Source: an uncultured Opitutia bacterium
GTDB lineage: Bacteria > Verrucomicrobiota > Verrucomicrobiia > Opitutales > Opitutaceae
Assembly (NCBI GenBank): GCA_903862955.1
Contig: CAIPAH010000016.1
Span: 1-64,000 of the forward strand
DNA length: 64,000 nucleotides
Direction of reading: 5' to 3'
Shown: piece by piece, positions 17,247 through 26,044 of the stretch
Numbering within the stretch: position 1 is the first letter of the stretch
Layout of the letters: each line of letters opens with the position of its first letter
Position numbers and translations under genes: made by a program
The notes under the pieces: generated by a model
What the model saw: the letters and a program-made list of their open reading frames with translations, nothing else
Database searches by the model: none
Told to the model about the DNA's origin: nothing

Positions 17247-17540
17247 ATGGCTAACCAAGAAGCAATCGGACTCATCGAAACCAAGGGTCTCTGCGCCCTC
17301 CTCGAGGCGGCGGATGCCGCCCTGAAGGCCGCCAGCGTGACCATGACCGGTTACGAGGCGGTCGGCAGCGGCTATGTCTGCGGTTTTTTCCGTGGTGACG
17401 TCGCCGCCGTCAAGGCCGCGATCGACGCTGGCGCCGAAGCCGCCTCCAAGGTCGGCGAAGTCGTCGCCGTCCAGGTCATCCCGCGCCCGCACGAGGAACT
17501 CGCCGGTCTCGGCAAATGGCTCCAGACGCCCGCCGCCTGA
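17247..17540 (+). CDS. BMC-H hexameric shell protein (2 of 3)
   Basis: 97 residues, a single BMC domain ([19 protein letters not shown] ... [10 protein letters not shown]) with a short C-terminal tail. The pore loop reads VGSGYV, different from the first copy, so the two probably differ in what they let through. It is followed by a palindromic repeat and then acetate kinase. Confidence 0.95.
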   Translation: MANQEAIGLIETKGLCALLEAADAALKAASVTMTGYEAVGSGYVCGFFRGDVAAVKAAIDAGAEAASKVGEVVAVQVIPRPHEELAGLGKWLQTPAA

Positions 17541-17562
17541 TTACCCATGGCTGCGGCATCCC

Positions 17563-17621
17563 GTAGGTCGGGCTTTACGCCCGACATTCGAAAGACCCGT
17601 CGGGGATAAACCCCGACCGAC
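17563..17621. repeat. Twin hairpin repeat (GTAGGTCGGG...CCCGAC family)
   Basis: Two hairpins in a row: GTAGGTCGGGCTTTACGCCC starting at 17563, and GTCGGGGATAAACCCCGAC starting at 17599. It sits inside the BMC operon between a shell gene and ackA. It could attenuate transcription or set mRNA ends between shell and enzyme genes. Confidence 0.8.
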
Positions 17622-17654
17622 AAGGTCTTGCCGCTGTCATCCCATCGAAGACCG

Positions 17655-18854
17655 ATGAACATCCTCGTCGCCAATCTCGGCTCGACCTCGTTCAAGTTCC
17701 GCCTGTTTCGCTTCGACCCGGCCGGTGAGGCCGCGTTGCTCGCGAAGGGCGGCTACGAACGCGTCAGCGATTTTGGCCGCGCCATCGACGACTGCCTCGC
17801 AGAGCTCCGCACCGCGGGCCACCTGCGGACGTCGGCCGACGTTCACGGGGTGGGCTTCAAGGCCGTACTCGGCAAGAACCTCACGGGCTGCGTGCCCGCC
17901 GATGACCGTGCCATCGCCGCGCTCGAGGGTTTCAAGGAAATCGCGCCCGCCCACAACCCGGCCTACGCCGAGGGCATCCGCCGCTTCCGCGAAAAACTCC
18001 CGGGCGTGCCGCTCGTCGCGCTGTTTGAAACGGCCTTCTACCAGTGGCTGCCCGCCGCCGCGACCCGTTACGCCGTACCCGAAACGTGGTATCAGGCGGG
18101 GGTTCGCCGCTACGGCTTCCACGGCGCCAGCCACAAGTTCATCGCCGAGCGTTCCGCCGAGCTCCTCGGACGCGACGACATCGCGGAACGCGTGCGCCAG
18201 CTCTACCAGTCCGGCCCGACGCCGGTGGCCGCCGGCCGCGCGCCGTTGCGCGTCATCTCCTGCCACCTCGGCGGCAGCAGCTCCGTCGCCGGCATGCGTG
18301 ATGGCGTTGCCATCGGCTCCAGCATGGGCCTCTCCCCGCAATCCGGCCTGCCGCACAACAACCGCGTCGGTGACCTCGACTCCGCCGCCGTGCCCTTCGT
18401 GATGAAAACCCTCGGCCTCCCGCTGGCCGAAGTGGAGCGTCAGATGACGAAGGAAGGCGGCCTGCTCGGTCTCTCCGGCGTCAGTAACGACCTGCGCGAC
18501 ATCCGCGCCGCCGCGGAAAAGGGCAACGCCCGCGCCCAGCTTGCGCTCGACGTCCTCGTGCACTCCGCCCGCCACTGGATCGGCGCGCTGTTCTTCGCGC
18601 TGAACGGCTGTGACGCCCTCGTCTTCACCGCCGGCATCGGCGAGAACAACCCCTCCCTCCGCGCCGCCATCTGCGCGGACCTCGACCAGCTTGGCCTCGT
18701 GCTGGACCCGGCGAAGAACGCGGCCTGCCGCAGCGAGGGCGAAATCTCCGCCGCGAACTCGCGCGTGAAGGTCTTCGTCATCCCCGCCAACGAGGAACTC
18801 GTCGTCGCGCGCGAGACGCGCCGCTGCATCCAAGCCTCCACCGGCCGCAACTGA
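17655..18854 (+). CDS. ackA: Acetate/lactate kinase of the BMC pathway (divergent AckA)
   Basis: 399 residues of the ASKHA fold: [18 protein letters not shown] at the start, [15 protein letters not shown], and [12 protein letters not shown] near the end. It makes ATP from the acyl-phosphate produced by PduL. Substrate-loop sequences depart from ordinary acetate kinase: HLGGSSS for HLGNGAS, and [16 protein letters not shown] for TPLEGLMMGTRSGDID. This fits a different acyl group such as lactyl-phosphate; that is inference. Confidence 0.88.
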   Translation: MNILVANLGSTSFKFRLFRFDPAGEAALLAKGGYERVSDFGRAIDDCLAELRTAGHLRTSADVHGVGFKAVLGKNLTGCVPADDRAIAALEGFKEIAPAHNPAYAEGIRRFREKLPGVPLVALFETAFYQWLPAAATRYAVPETWYQAGVRRYGFHGASHKFIAERSAELLGRDDIAERVRQLYQSGPTPVAAGRAPLRVISCHLGGSSSVAGMRDGVAIGSSMGLSPQSGLPHNNRVGDLDSAAVPFVMKTLGLPLAEVERQMTKEGGLLGLSGVSNDLRDIRAAAEKGNARAQLALDVLVHSARHWIGALFFALNGCDALVFTAGIGENNPSLRAAICADLDQLGLVLDPAKNAACRSEGEISAANSRVKVFVIPANEELVVARETRRCIQASTGRN

Positions 18855-18903
18855 TTTTCCGCCTCCATTTTTTCAACCACCCAACTCCCAACCCACATCC
18901 ATT

Positions 18904-19200
18904 ATGTCCTCCAAAGCCATTGGTCTCCTTGAAACCCGGGGCCTCACCGCCCTCGTCACCGGCGTCGACGCGATGCTCAAGTCCGCCAACGTCACCCTCG
19001 CCGGTCCCATGAAACAGGTCGGCAACGCCCTCGTCACGGCCGTCGTGATCGGCGACGTCGCCGCCGTGAAGGCCGCGACCGACGCCGGCGCCCAGGCCGC
19101 CCGCACCGTCGGCGAAGTGGTCAGCGTGCAGGTCATCCCGCGCCCGCATGACGACGTCGCCCTCGTGCTGCCCAAGCTCGCCGCCCCCGCCAAGAAGTAA
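18904..19200 (+). CDS. BMC-H hexameric shell protein (3 of 3)
   Basis: 98 residues, a single BMC domain ([19 protein letters not shown] ... [10 protein letters not shown]). It is closest in pattern to the second copy. The pore loop reads QVGNALV, lacking the usual glycine-rich turn, so its pore is likely unlike the others. It lies 49 bases after ackA and 31 bases before the first pentamer gene. Confidence 0.94.
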   Translation: MSSKAIGLLETRGLTALVTGVDAMLKSANVTLAGPMKQVGNALVTAVVIGDVAAVKAATDAGAQAARTVGEVVSVQVIPRPHDDVALVLPKLAAPAKK

Positions 19201-19231
19201 ATTCCACCCGGGCCCCGGCCCGCTCCCTCCC

Positions 19232-19543
19232 ATGTTCCTCGCTCGCGTGATCGGCTCCGTCGTCTCGACCAAAAAGGACGAGGCGATGAAAGGCCGCAAA
19301 CTGCTCGTGCTGCGCCCGCTGCTGGTGGACGAGGCCAAGCCCACCCAATTCCGCCCCGGCGCCAACACGATCGTCGCGGTGGACACGCTCGGCGCCGGCT
19401 TGGACGAGGTGGTGCTGTTCTGCCAGGGCAGCTCCGCGCGCCAGGCCACCGGGATGAAATCGCTGCCGATCGACGCCGTCGTCGTCGGCATTGTCGATAA
19501 CGTCGAGGTCCTGAACCAGAAGATCTATCCCGCTAAAACCTGA
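19232..19543 (+). CDS. BMC-P pentameric vertex protein (1 of 3)
   Basis: 103 residues of the EutN/CcmL family. It begins MFLARVIGSVVSTKKDEAMK and contains VDTLGAGLDEVVLFCQGSSAR and the end VGIVDNVEV. Pentamers cap the vertices of the shell. The frame is open 84 bases upstream, but the ATG at 19232 gives the family start. It precedes the aldehyde dehydrogenase gene by 23 bases. Confidence 0.94.
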   Translation: MFLARVIGSVVSTKKDEAMKGRKLLVLRPLLVDEAKPTQFRPGANTIVAVDTLGAGLDEVVLFCQGSSARQATGMKSLPIDAVVVGIVDNVEVLNQKIYPAKT

Positions 19544-19566
19544 CTCCCGCTGTTCCCTGAACCGCC

Positions 19567-21063
19567 ATGAGCACTCCCTTGCAACTGGATGAATCGGCCG
19601 TCCGCGCCGTCGTCGAAGAGGTGATGCGCGGCCTGGGCCGTTCGCCGATCCTGTCGCCCGCCCCCGCGCCGTCGGCTGCGTCGCCGGTCCCGTCCGCCGC
19701 AGCCAGCCGTCCGCGCCCCGCGGGCACCGGCCGGCGTTTCGGCGTGTTCGAGGACGTGAACGACGCCTGCGCGGCCGCCCAGCAGGCCTTCGAACAACTC
19801 AAGGAAAAGGGCGTCGCCGGCCGCGCCAAGGTCGTTGAGATCGTCAAGGAAATGGTCACCGCCAAGGCGGTGGAGTGGGGGAAGTTCGAATTCGAAGAGA
19901 CGAAGATCGGCCGCCTCGAGCACAAGATCGAGAAGCTCCAGATCGTGAAGCTCGTGCCCGGCGTCGAGTGGATCAAGCCCTACGGCCTCAGCGGCGACCA
20001 CGGCATCACGATGGAGGAGCACACGCCCTTCGGCGTCATCGGCGCGATCCTGCCCGTCACGCATTCCGTCCCGACGCTGAGCGGCAACATCATCAACATT
20101 GTCGCCGCCGGCAACGCCGTCGTGTTCAACCCGCACCCCGGCGGCGCGCGCTCCGCCGCCCTCGCGGTCCGCGCCTACAACGAGGCGATCTTCGCCGCGC
20201 TCGGCATCGAGAACCTCGTCTGCACCGTCGAGAAGCCGACGCTCGACTCCTTCAATGCGCTGACGAAAAACGCCTTCATCAATCTCCTCTGCATCACCGG
20301 CGGTCCCGCCGTCGTGAGCGCCGCGATGAAGTCCGGCAAGCGCGCCATCTGCGCCGGGCCGGGCAATCCCCCGGTGATCGTTGACGGCACCGGCTGCCTG
20401 AAAAAGGCCGCGCGCGACATCATCTCCGGCGGCGCCTACGACAACAACCTGCTCTGCATCGGTGAAAAACAGGTTTTCATCCTCGAACAGTTCGCCGGCA
20501 AGTTCCTCGAGGCCCTCAAGGAGGCCGGCGCCGCCCAGCTCAATGACGCGCAGCTCGCGAAGCTCACCGCGGCCGCCTTCACGATTTCCAAGGACGCCGG
20601 CGGCTGCTCGCACGCCGTGCTCAACCGCGCGCTCGTCGGCGCCGACGCCAGCGTGCTCGCCCGCCATGCCGGCGCGAGCGTCGCGGCCGACACCCCGCTG
20701 CTTTTCGCCGAGACCGACGTGGACCACGCCTTCGTGCTCGAGGAGCAGATGATGCCGATGATCCCGGTCGTCCGCGTGAAGAGCATCGCCCAGGCCATCG
20801 AGTTCGCGAAGAAATCCGAGCACGGCTACAAGCACTCCGCCATCATCCATTCGCTCAACGTGGACCACATGACGCAGATGGCCCGCGCGCTCGACACCAC
20901 GCTCTTCGTGAAGAACGGACCCTGCACCGCCGGCCTCGGCCTCGGCGGCGAGGGCTACCTCAGCTACTCCATCGCCACCACGACCGGCGAGGGCATCACC
21001 AACCCCGGCACCTTCACCCGCACGCGCCGCTGCGTGATGGTGGACAACCTCCGCATCTACTGA
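19567..21063 (+). CDS. pduP: CoA-acylating aldehyde dehydrogenase (PduP-like)
   Basis: 498 residues. It oxidises the compartment aldehyde (lactaldehyde here, by inference) to acyl-CoA with NAD+. LDESAVRAVVEEVMRGLGR at the N-terminus is an amphipathic encapsulation peptide, followed by an Ala/Pro-rich linker. The catalytic Cys is in NNLLCIGEKQ, about residue 297. The TPFGVIGAILPVTHSVPTLS and KNGPCTAGLGLGGEG segments are typical of PduP/EutE. The next pentamer gene starts 4 bases after its stop. Confidence 0.94.
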   Translation: MSTPLQLDESAVRAVVEEVMRGLGRSPILSPAPAPSAASPVPSAAASRPRPAGTGRRFGVFEDVNDACAAAQQAFEQLKEKGVAGRAKVVEIVKEMVTAKAVEWGKFEFEETKIGRLEHKIEKLQIVKLVPGVEWIKPYGLSGDHGITMEEHTPFGVIGAILPVTHSVPTLSGNIINIVAAGNAVVFNPHPGGARSAALAVRAYNEAIFAALGIENLVCTVEKPTLDSFNALTKNAFINLLCITGGPAVVSAAMKSGKRAICAGPGNPPVIVDGTGCLKKAARDIISGGAYDNNLLCIGEKQVFILEQFAGKFLEALKEAGAAQLNDAQLAKLTAAAFTISKDAGGCSHAVLNRALVGADASVLARHAGASVAADTPLLFAETDVDHAFVLEEQMMPMIPVVRVKSIAQAIEFAKKSEHGYKHSAIIHSLNVDHMTQMARALDTTLFVKNGPCTAGLGLGGEGYLSYSIATTTGEGITNPGTFTRTRRCVMVDNLRIY

Positions 21064-21067
21064 ACCG

Positions 21068-21343
21068 ATGATCCTGGCCCGCATTGACGGTGTGATCGTC
21101 TCGTCCATCTGCCACCCGAGCATGGAGGGATGCCGCACGGCCATCTGCCAGCCCTTGGACGAAGCCGGCCACGCCGAGGGCGCGCCGATCCTCGCTCTCG
21201 ATCCGCTCAGCGCCGGCCAGCACCAGCAGGTCCTCATCACCACCGACGGGTCCAAGACCCGCGAATATGTCGGCGATCCCAAGTCGCCGCTGCGCAACCT
21301 CATCATCGCCATCGTCGATGTGCCGGAAAAGGAGACCGCCTGA
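21068..21343 (+). CDS. BMC-P pentameric vertex protein (2 of 3)
   Basis: 91 residues of the EutN/CcmL fold: MILARIDGVIVSSICHPSME, then LALDPLSAGQHQQVLITTDG and IVDVPE at the end. The two genes on each side are separated by 4 and 2 bases, so translation is probably coupled. Confidence 0.93.
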   Translation: MILARIDGVIVSSICHPSMEGCRTAICQPLDEAGHAEGAPILALDPLSAGQHQQVLITTDGSKTREYVGDPKSPLRNLIIAIVDVPEKETA

Positions 21344-21345
21344 CC

Positions 21346-21645
21346 ATGCGCTTGGGCCACGTCATCGGTCGCGTCACCCTCAGCGAGCAGGATCCTGCCT
21401 ATCTCGGTGGCCGCTTCCTGCTCGTGCAGCCGCTCTCGTCCGCGCAGTTCGCCGGCGCGCCGATGGAGCCGCTCGCGGCCGGCAGCTCGCTGGTGGTTTA
21501 CGACAACCTCGGTGCGGGGGACGGTCACATCATCGGTTTCACCGAGGGCGCGGAGGCCTCGGCCCCGTTCAGCCGGCCCACGCCCGTCGACGCCTTCAAC
21601 GCCGCCATCATCGACAAGATTTTTTACACGCCACCCACCCGCTAA
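21346..21645 (+). CDS. BMC-P pentameric vertex protein (3 of 3)
   Basis: 99 residues: MRLGHVIGRVTLSEQDPAYL, VVYDNLGAGDGHIIGFTEG and AIIDKIFY. It is the third EutN/CcmL paralogue. Three different pentamer proteins in one locus is a known feature of Planctomycetes-Verrucomicrobia compartments. The start lies 2 bases after the stop of the previous gene. Confidence 0.93.
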   Translation: MRLGHVIGRVTLSEQDPAYLGGRFLLVQPLSSAQFAGAPMEPLAAGSSLVVYDNLGAGDGHIIGFTEGAEASAPFSRPTPVDAFNAAIIDKIFYTPPTR

Positions 21646-21657
21646 ACCGTTTTCACC

Positions 21658-22719
21658 ATGTCCAACGTTATTACCGCCCGCGATGCCGAGGAACTCCTGC
21701 GCAAGGGAGAACAACCCCCGGCTGACGCCATCCTGACCCCGTCCGCCCGGGACGTGCTCAGCGGACGCGCGAAGCCCGCCTCCCGGCCCGGCGCCCCCGC
21801 GCCTGCGGGCCAGTCCGCCAAGCCGAGCACGCCGGATTACGAATACAAGTGGACGCCCGGCAGCGACCCGAAGACGCCCGCCGAAATCGAGCGGTTTTTT
21901 TACTCGCCCGCGATGGAAGTCCTCAAGGAGCGCATGTGCGAAATCGGCCGCCGGCTCTGGGTTCGCGAATATACCGACGGCAACGGCGGCAACATCACCA
22001 TCCGCGTCGGCGACAATCTCGCGCTCTGCACGCCCACGCTCATCTGCAAGGGCGCGATGAAGCCCGCGGACATGTGCCTCGTTAACCTCGACGGCCAGCA
22101 GCTGGCCGGCACGCGCGTGCGCACCAGCGAGGCCCTGACCCATTTCGGCATCATGAAGCGCCAGCCGGCGTGCAAATCCTGCGTTCACGCCCACCCGCCG
22201 CACGCGACCGCGTTTGCCATCGCCAACGTCGACATCCCGTCCTGCCTGATTCCCGAGGCGGAAGTTTTTCTCGGCAAGATCGGCGTCGCGAAATACCGGA
22301 CACCCGGCACGCCTGCCAACGCCGACGAGGTGGGCGAGGTGGGCAAGATCCACCAGGCCGTCCTGATGCAGAACCACGGCGTCATCGTGTGGGGCAAGGA
22401 TGTCGAGGACGCCTATTGGAAGATGGAGAACATCGATTCCTACTGCCGCACCGTCTGGATCGCCGCCGGTCTTGGCGGCGGGCTGCACCGCTTCACGGGC
22501 GGGCAGGCGAAGGAGCTCATCAACCTGCGCCAGAAGCTCGGCATGGCCGACCCGCGCGCCGGCCTCAAGGAGTGCGAACTTTGCGACAGCGCGGACTTCC
22601 GTCCCGGCGCGATCAGCGCCGTGCCCGCCCAATCGAGCGCGGCGCCGGCGGACCCCTCGATCGAGGCCGTCGTCCAGCAGATCACCGAGCAAATCCTGAA
22701 GGCCCTCGCCGCGAAGTGA
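21658..22719 (+). CDS. Class II aldolase, probable L-fuculose-1-phosphate aldolase of the BMC
   Basis: 353 residues. The zinc site is HAHPPH (residues 177-182) plus the later His in MQNHGVIVWG; the phosphate loop is GNGGNITIRVGDN. It cleaves the ketose 1-phosphate to DHAP and lactaldehyde. It is longer than FucA (about 215 residues), with some 70 extra N-terminal residues. The C-terminus IEAVVQQITEQILKALAAK, after an Ala/Pro linker, is a textbook encapsulation peptide, so the aldehyde is made inside the shell. Confidence 0.92.
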   Translation: MSNVITARDAEELLRKGEQPPADAILTPSARDVLSGRAKPASRPGAPAPAGQSAKPSTPDYEYKWTPGSDPKTPAEIERFFYSPAMEVLKERMCEIGRRLWVREYTDGNGGNITIRVGDNLALCTPTLICKGAMKPADMCLVNLDGQQLAGTRVRTSEALTHFGIMKRQPACKSCVHAHPPHATAFAIANVDIPSCLIPEAEVFLGKIGVAKYRTPGTPANADEVGEVGKIHQAVLMQNHGVIVWGKDVEDAYWKMENIDSYCRTVWIAAGLGGGLHRFTGGQAKELINLRQKLGMADPRAGLKECELCDSADFRPGAISAVPAQSSAAPADPSIEAVVQQITEQILKALAAK

Positions 22720-22769
22720 CGCGGATCGCCCGCTCCGCCGTCTAACCCTTCATTCGAGGTTTCACGAAG

Positions 22770-23699
22770 TTGAAAGTCTCCATCATTGGCGGCGGTGGCC
22801 GCGTTGGCTCCAATGCCGCGTTCGCCCTGCAGTGCGCAGGCGTCGTGTCGGAAATCCAGATTCTCGACGCCAACGCCGACCTGGCCGAGGGCGAGGCGCT
22901 CGACTTGCTGCACGGTTCGTCCGCGATCGCCGACCAGCGCATTTACGCCGGTGACTACGGGCGGGCCAAGGACAGCGACATTTTCATCATCACCGCCGGC
23001 TTGCGCCGCAAGCCCGATGAGTCGCGCCTCGACCTCATCAACCGCAACGTCGCTCTCTTCGCCGGCATCCTTGGCTCGATCAAGGCCGCGGGTTTCCGCC
23101 GCGAGGCGCTCATCTTCGTCGTGTCGAATCCCGTCGACATCCTGACGCAGCTGGCTGCCACCACGCTCGGGCTGCCCTGGTCACAGGTGCTGGGTCTCGG
23201 CACAATGCTCGACACGGCGCGCTTCCGCTCGCTGATCGCCCAGGAGCTCAAGCTCGCCCCGACGCAGGTGAAGGCGCTGATCCTCGGCGAACACGGCGAC
23301 TCGATGTTCCCCGTCTGGTCCTCCGCCACGTGCGGCGGCCTGCCCCTGGCGAAGTTTCCCGGCGTCACGCCGACGTTTCAATCGCAGATCTTCGAGCGCA
23401 CCAAGGGCAGCGGCGCCGAGGTCATCCGGCGCAAGGGCGGCGCGGGTTGGGCGGTCGGGCTCACCATCGCCGAGGTGGTGCACGCCATCGCCCTTGATCG
23501 CCGCCAGGTCCTCCCGGTTTCCACCGTCCAGCAGGGCGCCTACGGGCTTCGCGGCGTGGCCCTCAGCGTGCCGACCGTCGTCGGGCGGTCGGGCGCGCTG
23601 ACGCACATCGAGCTGGAACTCTGGCCGAAGGAAGCCCAGGCACTGCAATCCTCCGCGCGGGCGTTGCAGGACACGTTCACCAAGGTTAACGTTGCGTGA
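22770..23699 (+). CDS. Lactate/malate-type dehydrogenase of the BMC locus
   Basis: 309 residues, starting at TTG. The Rossmann motif is GGGGRVGS, with Asp33 for NAD; the catalytic His is in LGEHGDSMFPVW and the substrate Arg in SRLDLINRN. Residue 80 (AGLRRKPD) is Arg at the position known as 102 in LDH, where Gln marks lactate and Arg marks malate enzymes. In PV-type compartments this protein is thought to recycle NADH by reducing lactaldehyde to 1,2-propanediol. No targeting peptide is obvious. Confidence 0.85.
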   Translation: MKVSIIGGGGRVGSNAAFALQCAGVVSEIQILDANADLAEGEALDLLHGSSAIADQRIYAGDYGRAKDSDIFIITAGLRRKPDESRLDLINRNVALFAGILGSIKAAGFRREALIFVVSNPVDILTQLAATTLGLPWSQVLGLGTMLDTARFRSLIAQELKLAPTQVKALILGEHGDSMFPVWSSATCGGLPLAKFPGVTPTFQSQIFERTKGSGAEVIRRKGGAGWAVGLTIAEVVHAIALDRRQVLPVSTVQQGAYGLRGVALSVPTVVGRSGALTHIELELWPKEAQALQSSARALQDTFTKVNVA

Positions 23700-23766
23700 T
23701 CCGGCGGGCGGCAGGCTGGGAACTGCGGCTTCCGGCCGCGGACTTTAGATTTATTTCTCCAATTTC

Positions 23767-25959
23767 ATGAAAACCTACCACTACGTAAATCACCTCTGGA
23801 ATGACACCAAGGCGGCGGCACTCGATGCCGTCGGACGGCTCGTTTACCGCTCCAATCTCCTCGGCAGCGACCAGCGCGTCACCAACACCGGCGGCGGTAA
23901 CACGTCATCCAAGCTCACCGAGAAGGACCCGCTGACCGGCGCCGACACTGAGGTGCTCTGGGTCAAGGGCTCGGGCGGTGACCTGCGCACGAGCACGCGC
24001 GAGAATTTTTCGTCGCTCTACCAGTCCAAGCTCATCGGCATGCAGGCGCTGTATCTCGGCCGCGCCGACAAGGGCCTGAAGTCCGGCGCCGAGGACGAGA
24101 TGGTCGCGATGGCCAGCCACGCGACGTTCAACCTCAACCCGCGCGCGTCGTCGATCGACACGCCGCTGCACAGCTTCATCCCGGCGAAGTTCGTGGATCA
24201 CATGCACCCCAACGCGATCATCGCGATCGCCGCGTCGGCCCACTGCGAGAAGATCACCAAGGAGATCTTCGGCGGCGAGATGGCTTACGTGAAATGGATG
24301 CGCCCAGGCTTCGAGCTCGGCCTCGCGATGCAGGAGATCTGCCGCAAGAACCCGAAAGTGAAGTCCATCATGATGGGCCAGCACGGCTTCATCTCCTGGG
24401 ACCAGGACGAAAAGACCTGCTACACCTACACGCTCGACTGCATCGAGCGGGCCGCGGCCTACATCGAGCAGAAATACGCCGCGAAGGGCGGGGACGCCGC
24501 GGCGTTCGGCGGGGCCAAATACGCCACGCTCGCCCCGGAGAAACGCACCGCGCTCTTCGCCGGCATCCTGCCGTGGCTGCGCGGGCAGGTTTCCCAGCAG
24601 AAGCGCTTCATCGGCACGGTGCAGGACGACGAGAAGATCCTCCGCTTCGTCAATTCGAAGGATGCCGCCCGCCTCGCCGAGCTCGGCACCTCGTGCCCCG
24701 ACCATTTCCTCCGCACCAAGATCAAGCCACTCTACGTGAATTGGAATCCGCAGGAGGAGGATCTCGCCGCGCTCAAGGCCAAGCTCACCACCGGCCTCGA
24801 GGACTACCGCAAGGACTACGCGGCGTATTACGCCAAGTGCAAACACCGCAACTCGCCCGCGATGCGCGACGCCAACCCGACCGTCGTCCTCATTCCCGGC
24901 CTCGGCATGATCGCCTGGGGCAAGGACAAATCCGAGTCGCGCGTCACCGCCGAGTTCTACAACTGCGCCGTCGAGGTCATGCGCGGCGCCGAGGCGATCG
25001 ACAGATACATCGCCCTGCCGCAGCAGGAGGCGTTCGACATCGAGTATTGGCTGCTCGAGGAGGCGAAGCTGAAGCGCATGCCCGCGGAAAAGGAGCTCGC
25101 CCGCCAGGTCGTCATCGTGATCGGCGCCGGCTCGGGCATCGGCAAGGAAACCGCCCACCGGCTTTCCCGCGAGGGCGCGCACGTCGTGTGCGTGGACATG
25201 AAGGCCGAGGCGGCCGAGGCCACCGCGAAGGAAATCACCGCCAAGCTCGGCCAGGGCATCGGTGTCGCCGGCTCGGGCATCTCCGCGTGCGGCCCGGCCC
25301 TGGGGCTCGCGGCCAACATCACGGACCGCGCCAGCGTGCGCGCGATGCTTGATCAGGTCGCGCTGGCCTACGGCGGCTTCGACTCGATCGTCGTCACCGC
25401 TGGCGTCATCTGGCCGAGCGACACGTCCGGCCACATTCCCGACGACAAGTGGGCCTTCACCTTTAACGTCAACGTCACCGGCAGCTACATTGTCGGCGAC
25501 GAGGCCGCCAAGACCTGGAAGAAGCAGGGCCTGCGCGGCAACCTCGTGCTCACGACCTCGGCCAACGCCGTCGTGGCGAAAAAGGGCACGCTCGCCTACG
25601 ACACGTCCAAGGCCGCCGCGAATCACCTCGTGCGCGAACTGGCCATCGAGCTGGCGCCGCTCGTGCGCGTCAACGGCGTCGCCCCGGCGACCGTCGTGCA
25701 GGGCTCCGCGATGTTCCCCCGCGAGCGCGTGATCAGCTCACTCACGAAATACCACGTCGCCCACATCGACGACGAGCCGACCGAGTCGCTTGTCACCAAA
25801 CTCGCGCAGTTCTACGCAGACCGCACGCTGACCAAGGCGCCGATCACGCCAGCCGACCAGGCCGAGGCGTATTTCCTGCTCATCAGCTCGCGCCTCAACA
25901 AGACCACCGGCCAGGTGATCACGGTCGACGGCGGCCTGATCGAGGCCTTCCTCCGATAG
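23767..25959 (+). CDS. rhaEW: Rhamnulose-1-phosphate aldolase / lactaldehyde dehydrogenase fusion
   Basis: 730 residues. The N-terminal half (to about 440) is a class II aldolase, with NTGGGNTSSKL and DHMHPNAIIA. The C-terminal half is a short-chain dehydrogenase: VIVIGAGSGIGKETA near residue 453, and the active-site Tyr-Lys in AYDTSKAAANHL. The known RhaEW protein cleaves L-rhamnulose 1-phosphate and oxidises the lactaldehyde. It ends the BMC operon and gives a route outside, or parallel to, the encapsulated one. The stop is followed at once by a palindromic repeat. Confidence 0.93.
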   Translation: MKTYHYVNHLWNDTKAAALDAVGRLVYRSNLLGSDQRVTNTGGGNTSSKLTEKDPLTGADTEVLWVKGSGGDLRTSTRENFSSLYQSKLIGMQALYLGRADKGLKSGAEDEMVAMASHATFNLNPRASSIDTPLHSFIPAKFVDHMHPNAIIAIAASAHCEKITKEIFGGEMAYVKWMRPGFELGLAMQEICRKNPKVKSIMMGQHGFISWDQDEKTCYTYTLDCIERAAAYIEQKYAAKGGDAAAFGGAKYATLAPEKRTALFAGILPWLRGQVSQQKRFIGTVQDDEKILRFVNSKDAARLAELGTSCPDHFLRTKIKPLYVNWNPQEEDLAALKAKLTTGLEDYRKDYAAYYAKCKHRNSPAMRDANPTVVLIPGLGMIAWGKDKSESRVTAEFYNCAVEVMRGAEAIDRYIALPQQEAFDIEYWLLEEAKLKRMPAEKELARQVVIVIGAGSGIGKETAHRLSREGAHVVCVDMKAEAAEATAKEITAKLGQGIGVAGSGISACGPALGLAANITDRASVRAMLDQVALAYGGFDSIVVTAGVIWPSDTSGHIPDDKWAFTFNVNVTGSYIVGDEAAKTWKKQGLRGNLVLTTSANAVVAKKGTLAYDTSKAAANHLVRELAIELAPLVRVNGVAPATVVQGSAMFPRERVISSLTKYHVAHIDDEPTESLVTKLAQFYADRTLTKAPITPADQAEAYFLLISSRLNKTTGQVITVDGGLIEAFLR

Positions 25960-26026
25960 GTGGAACACGTTGCCCGCAATGCGTTGGTTTGGTTCGAACA
26001 AGCGCATTGAGGGCAATGCGCTCCAC
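25960..26026. terminator. Long inverted repeat after the BMC operon
   Basis: The arms contain GTGGA, TTGCC and CAATGCG on the left, and CGCATTG, GGCAA and TCCAC on the right, around a short loop. It starts one base after the stop codon of the fusion gene, so it probably ends the BMC transcript. Confidence 0.65.
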
Positions 26027-26044
26027 CCCTAGACTTTCCTTCGC

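Noticed and set aside
19525-22692. 1055-codon open frame antisense to the BMC operon
   Set aside because: A GC-rich shadow of the aldehyde dehydrogenase, shell and aldolase genes; His/Arg/Gly-rich with no fold.
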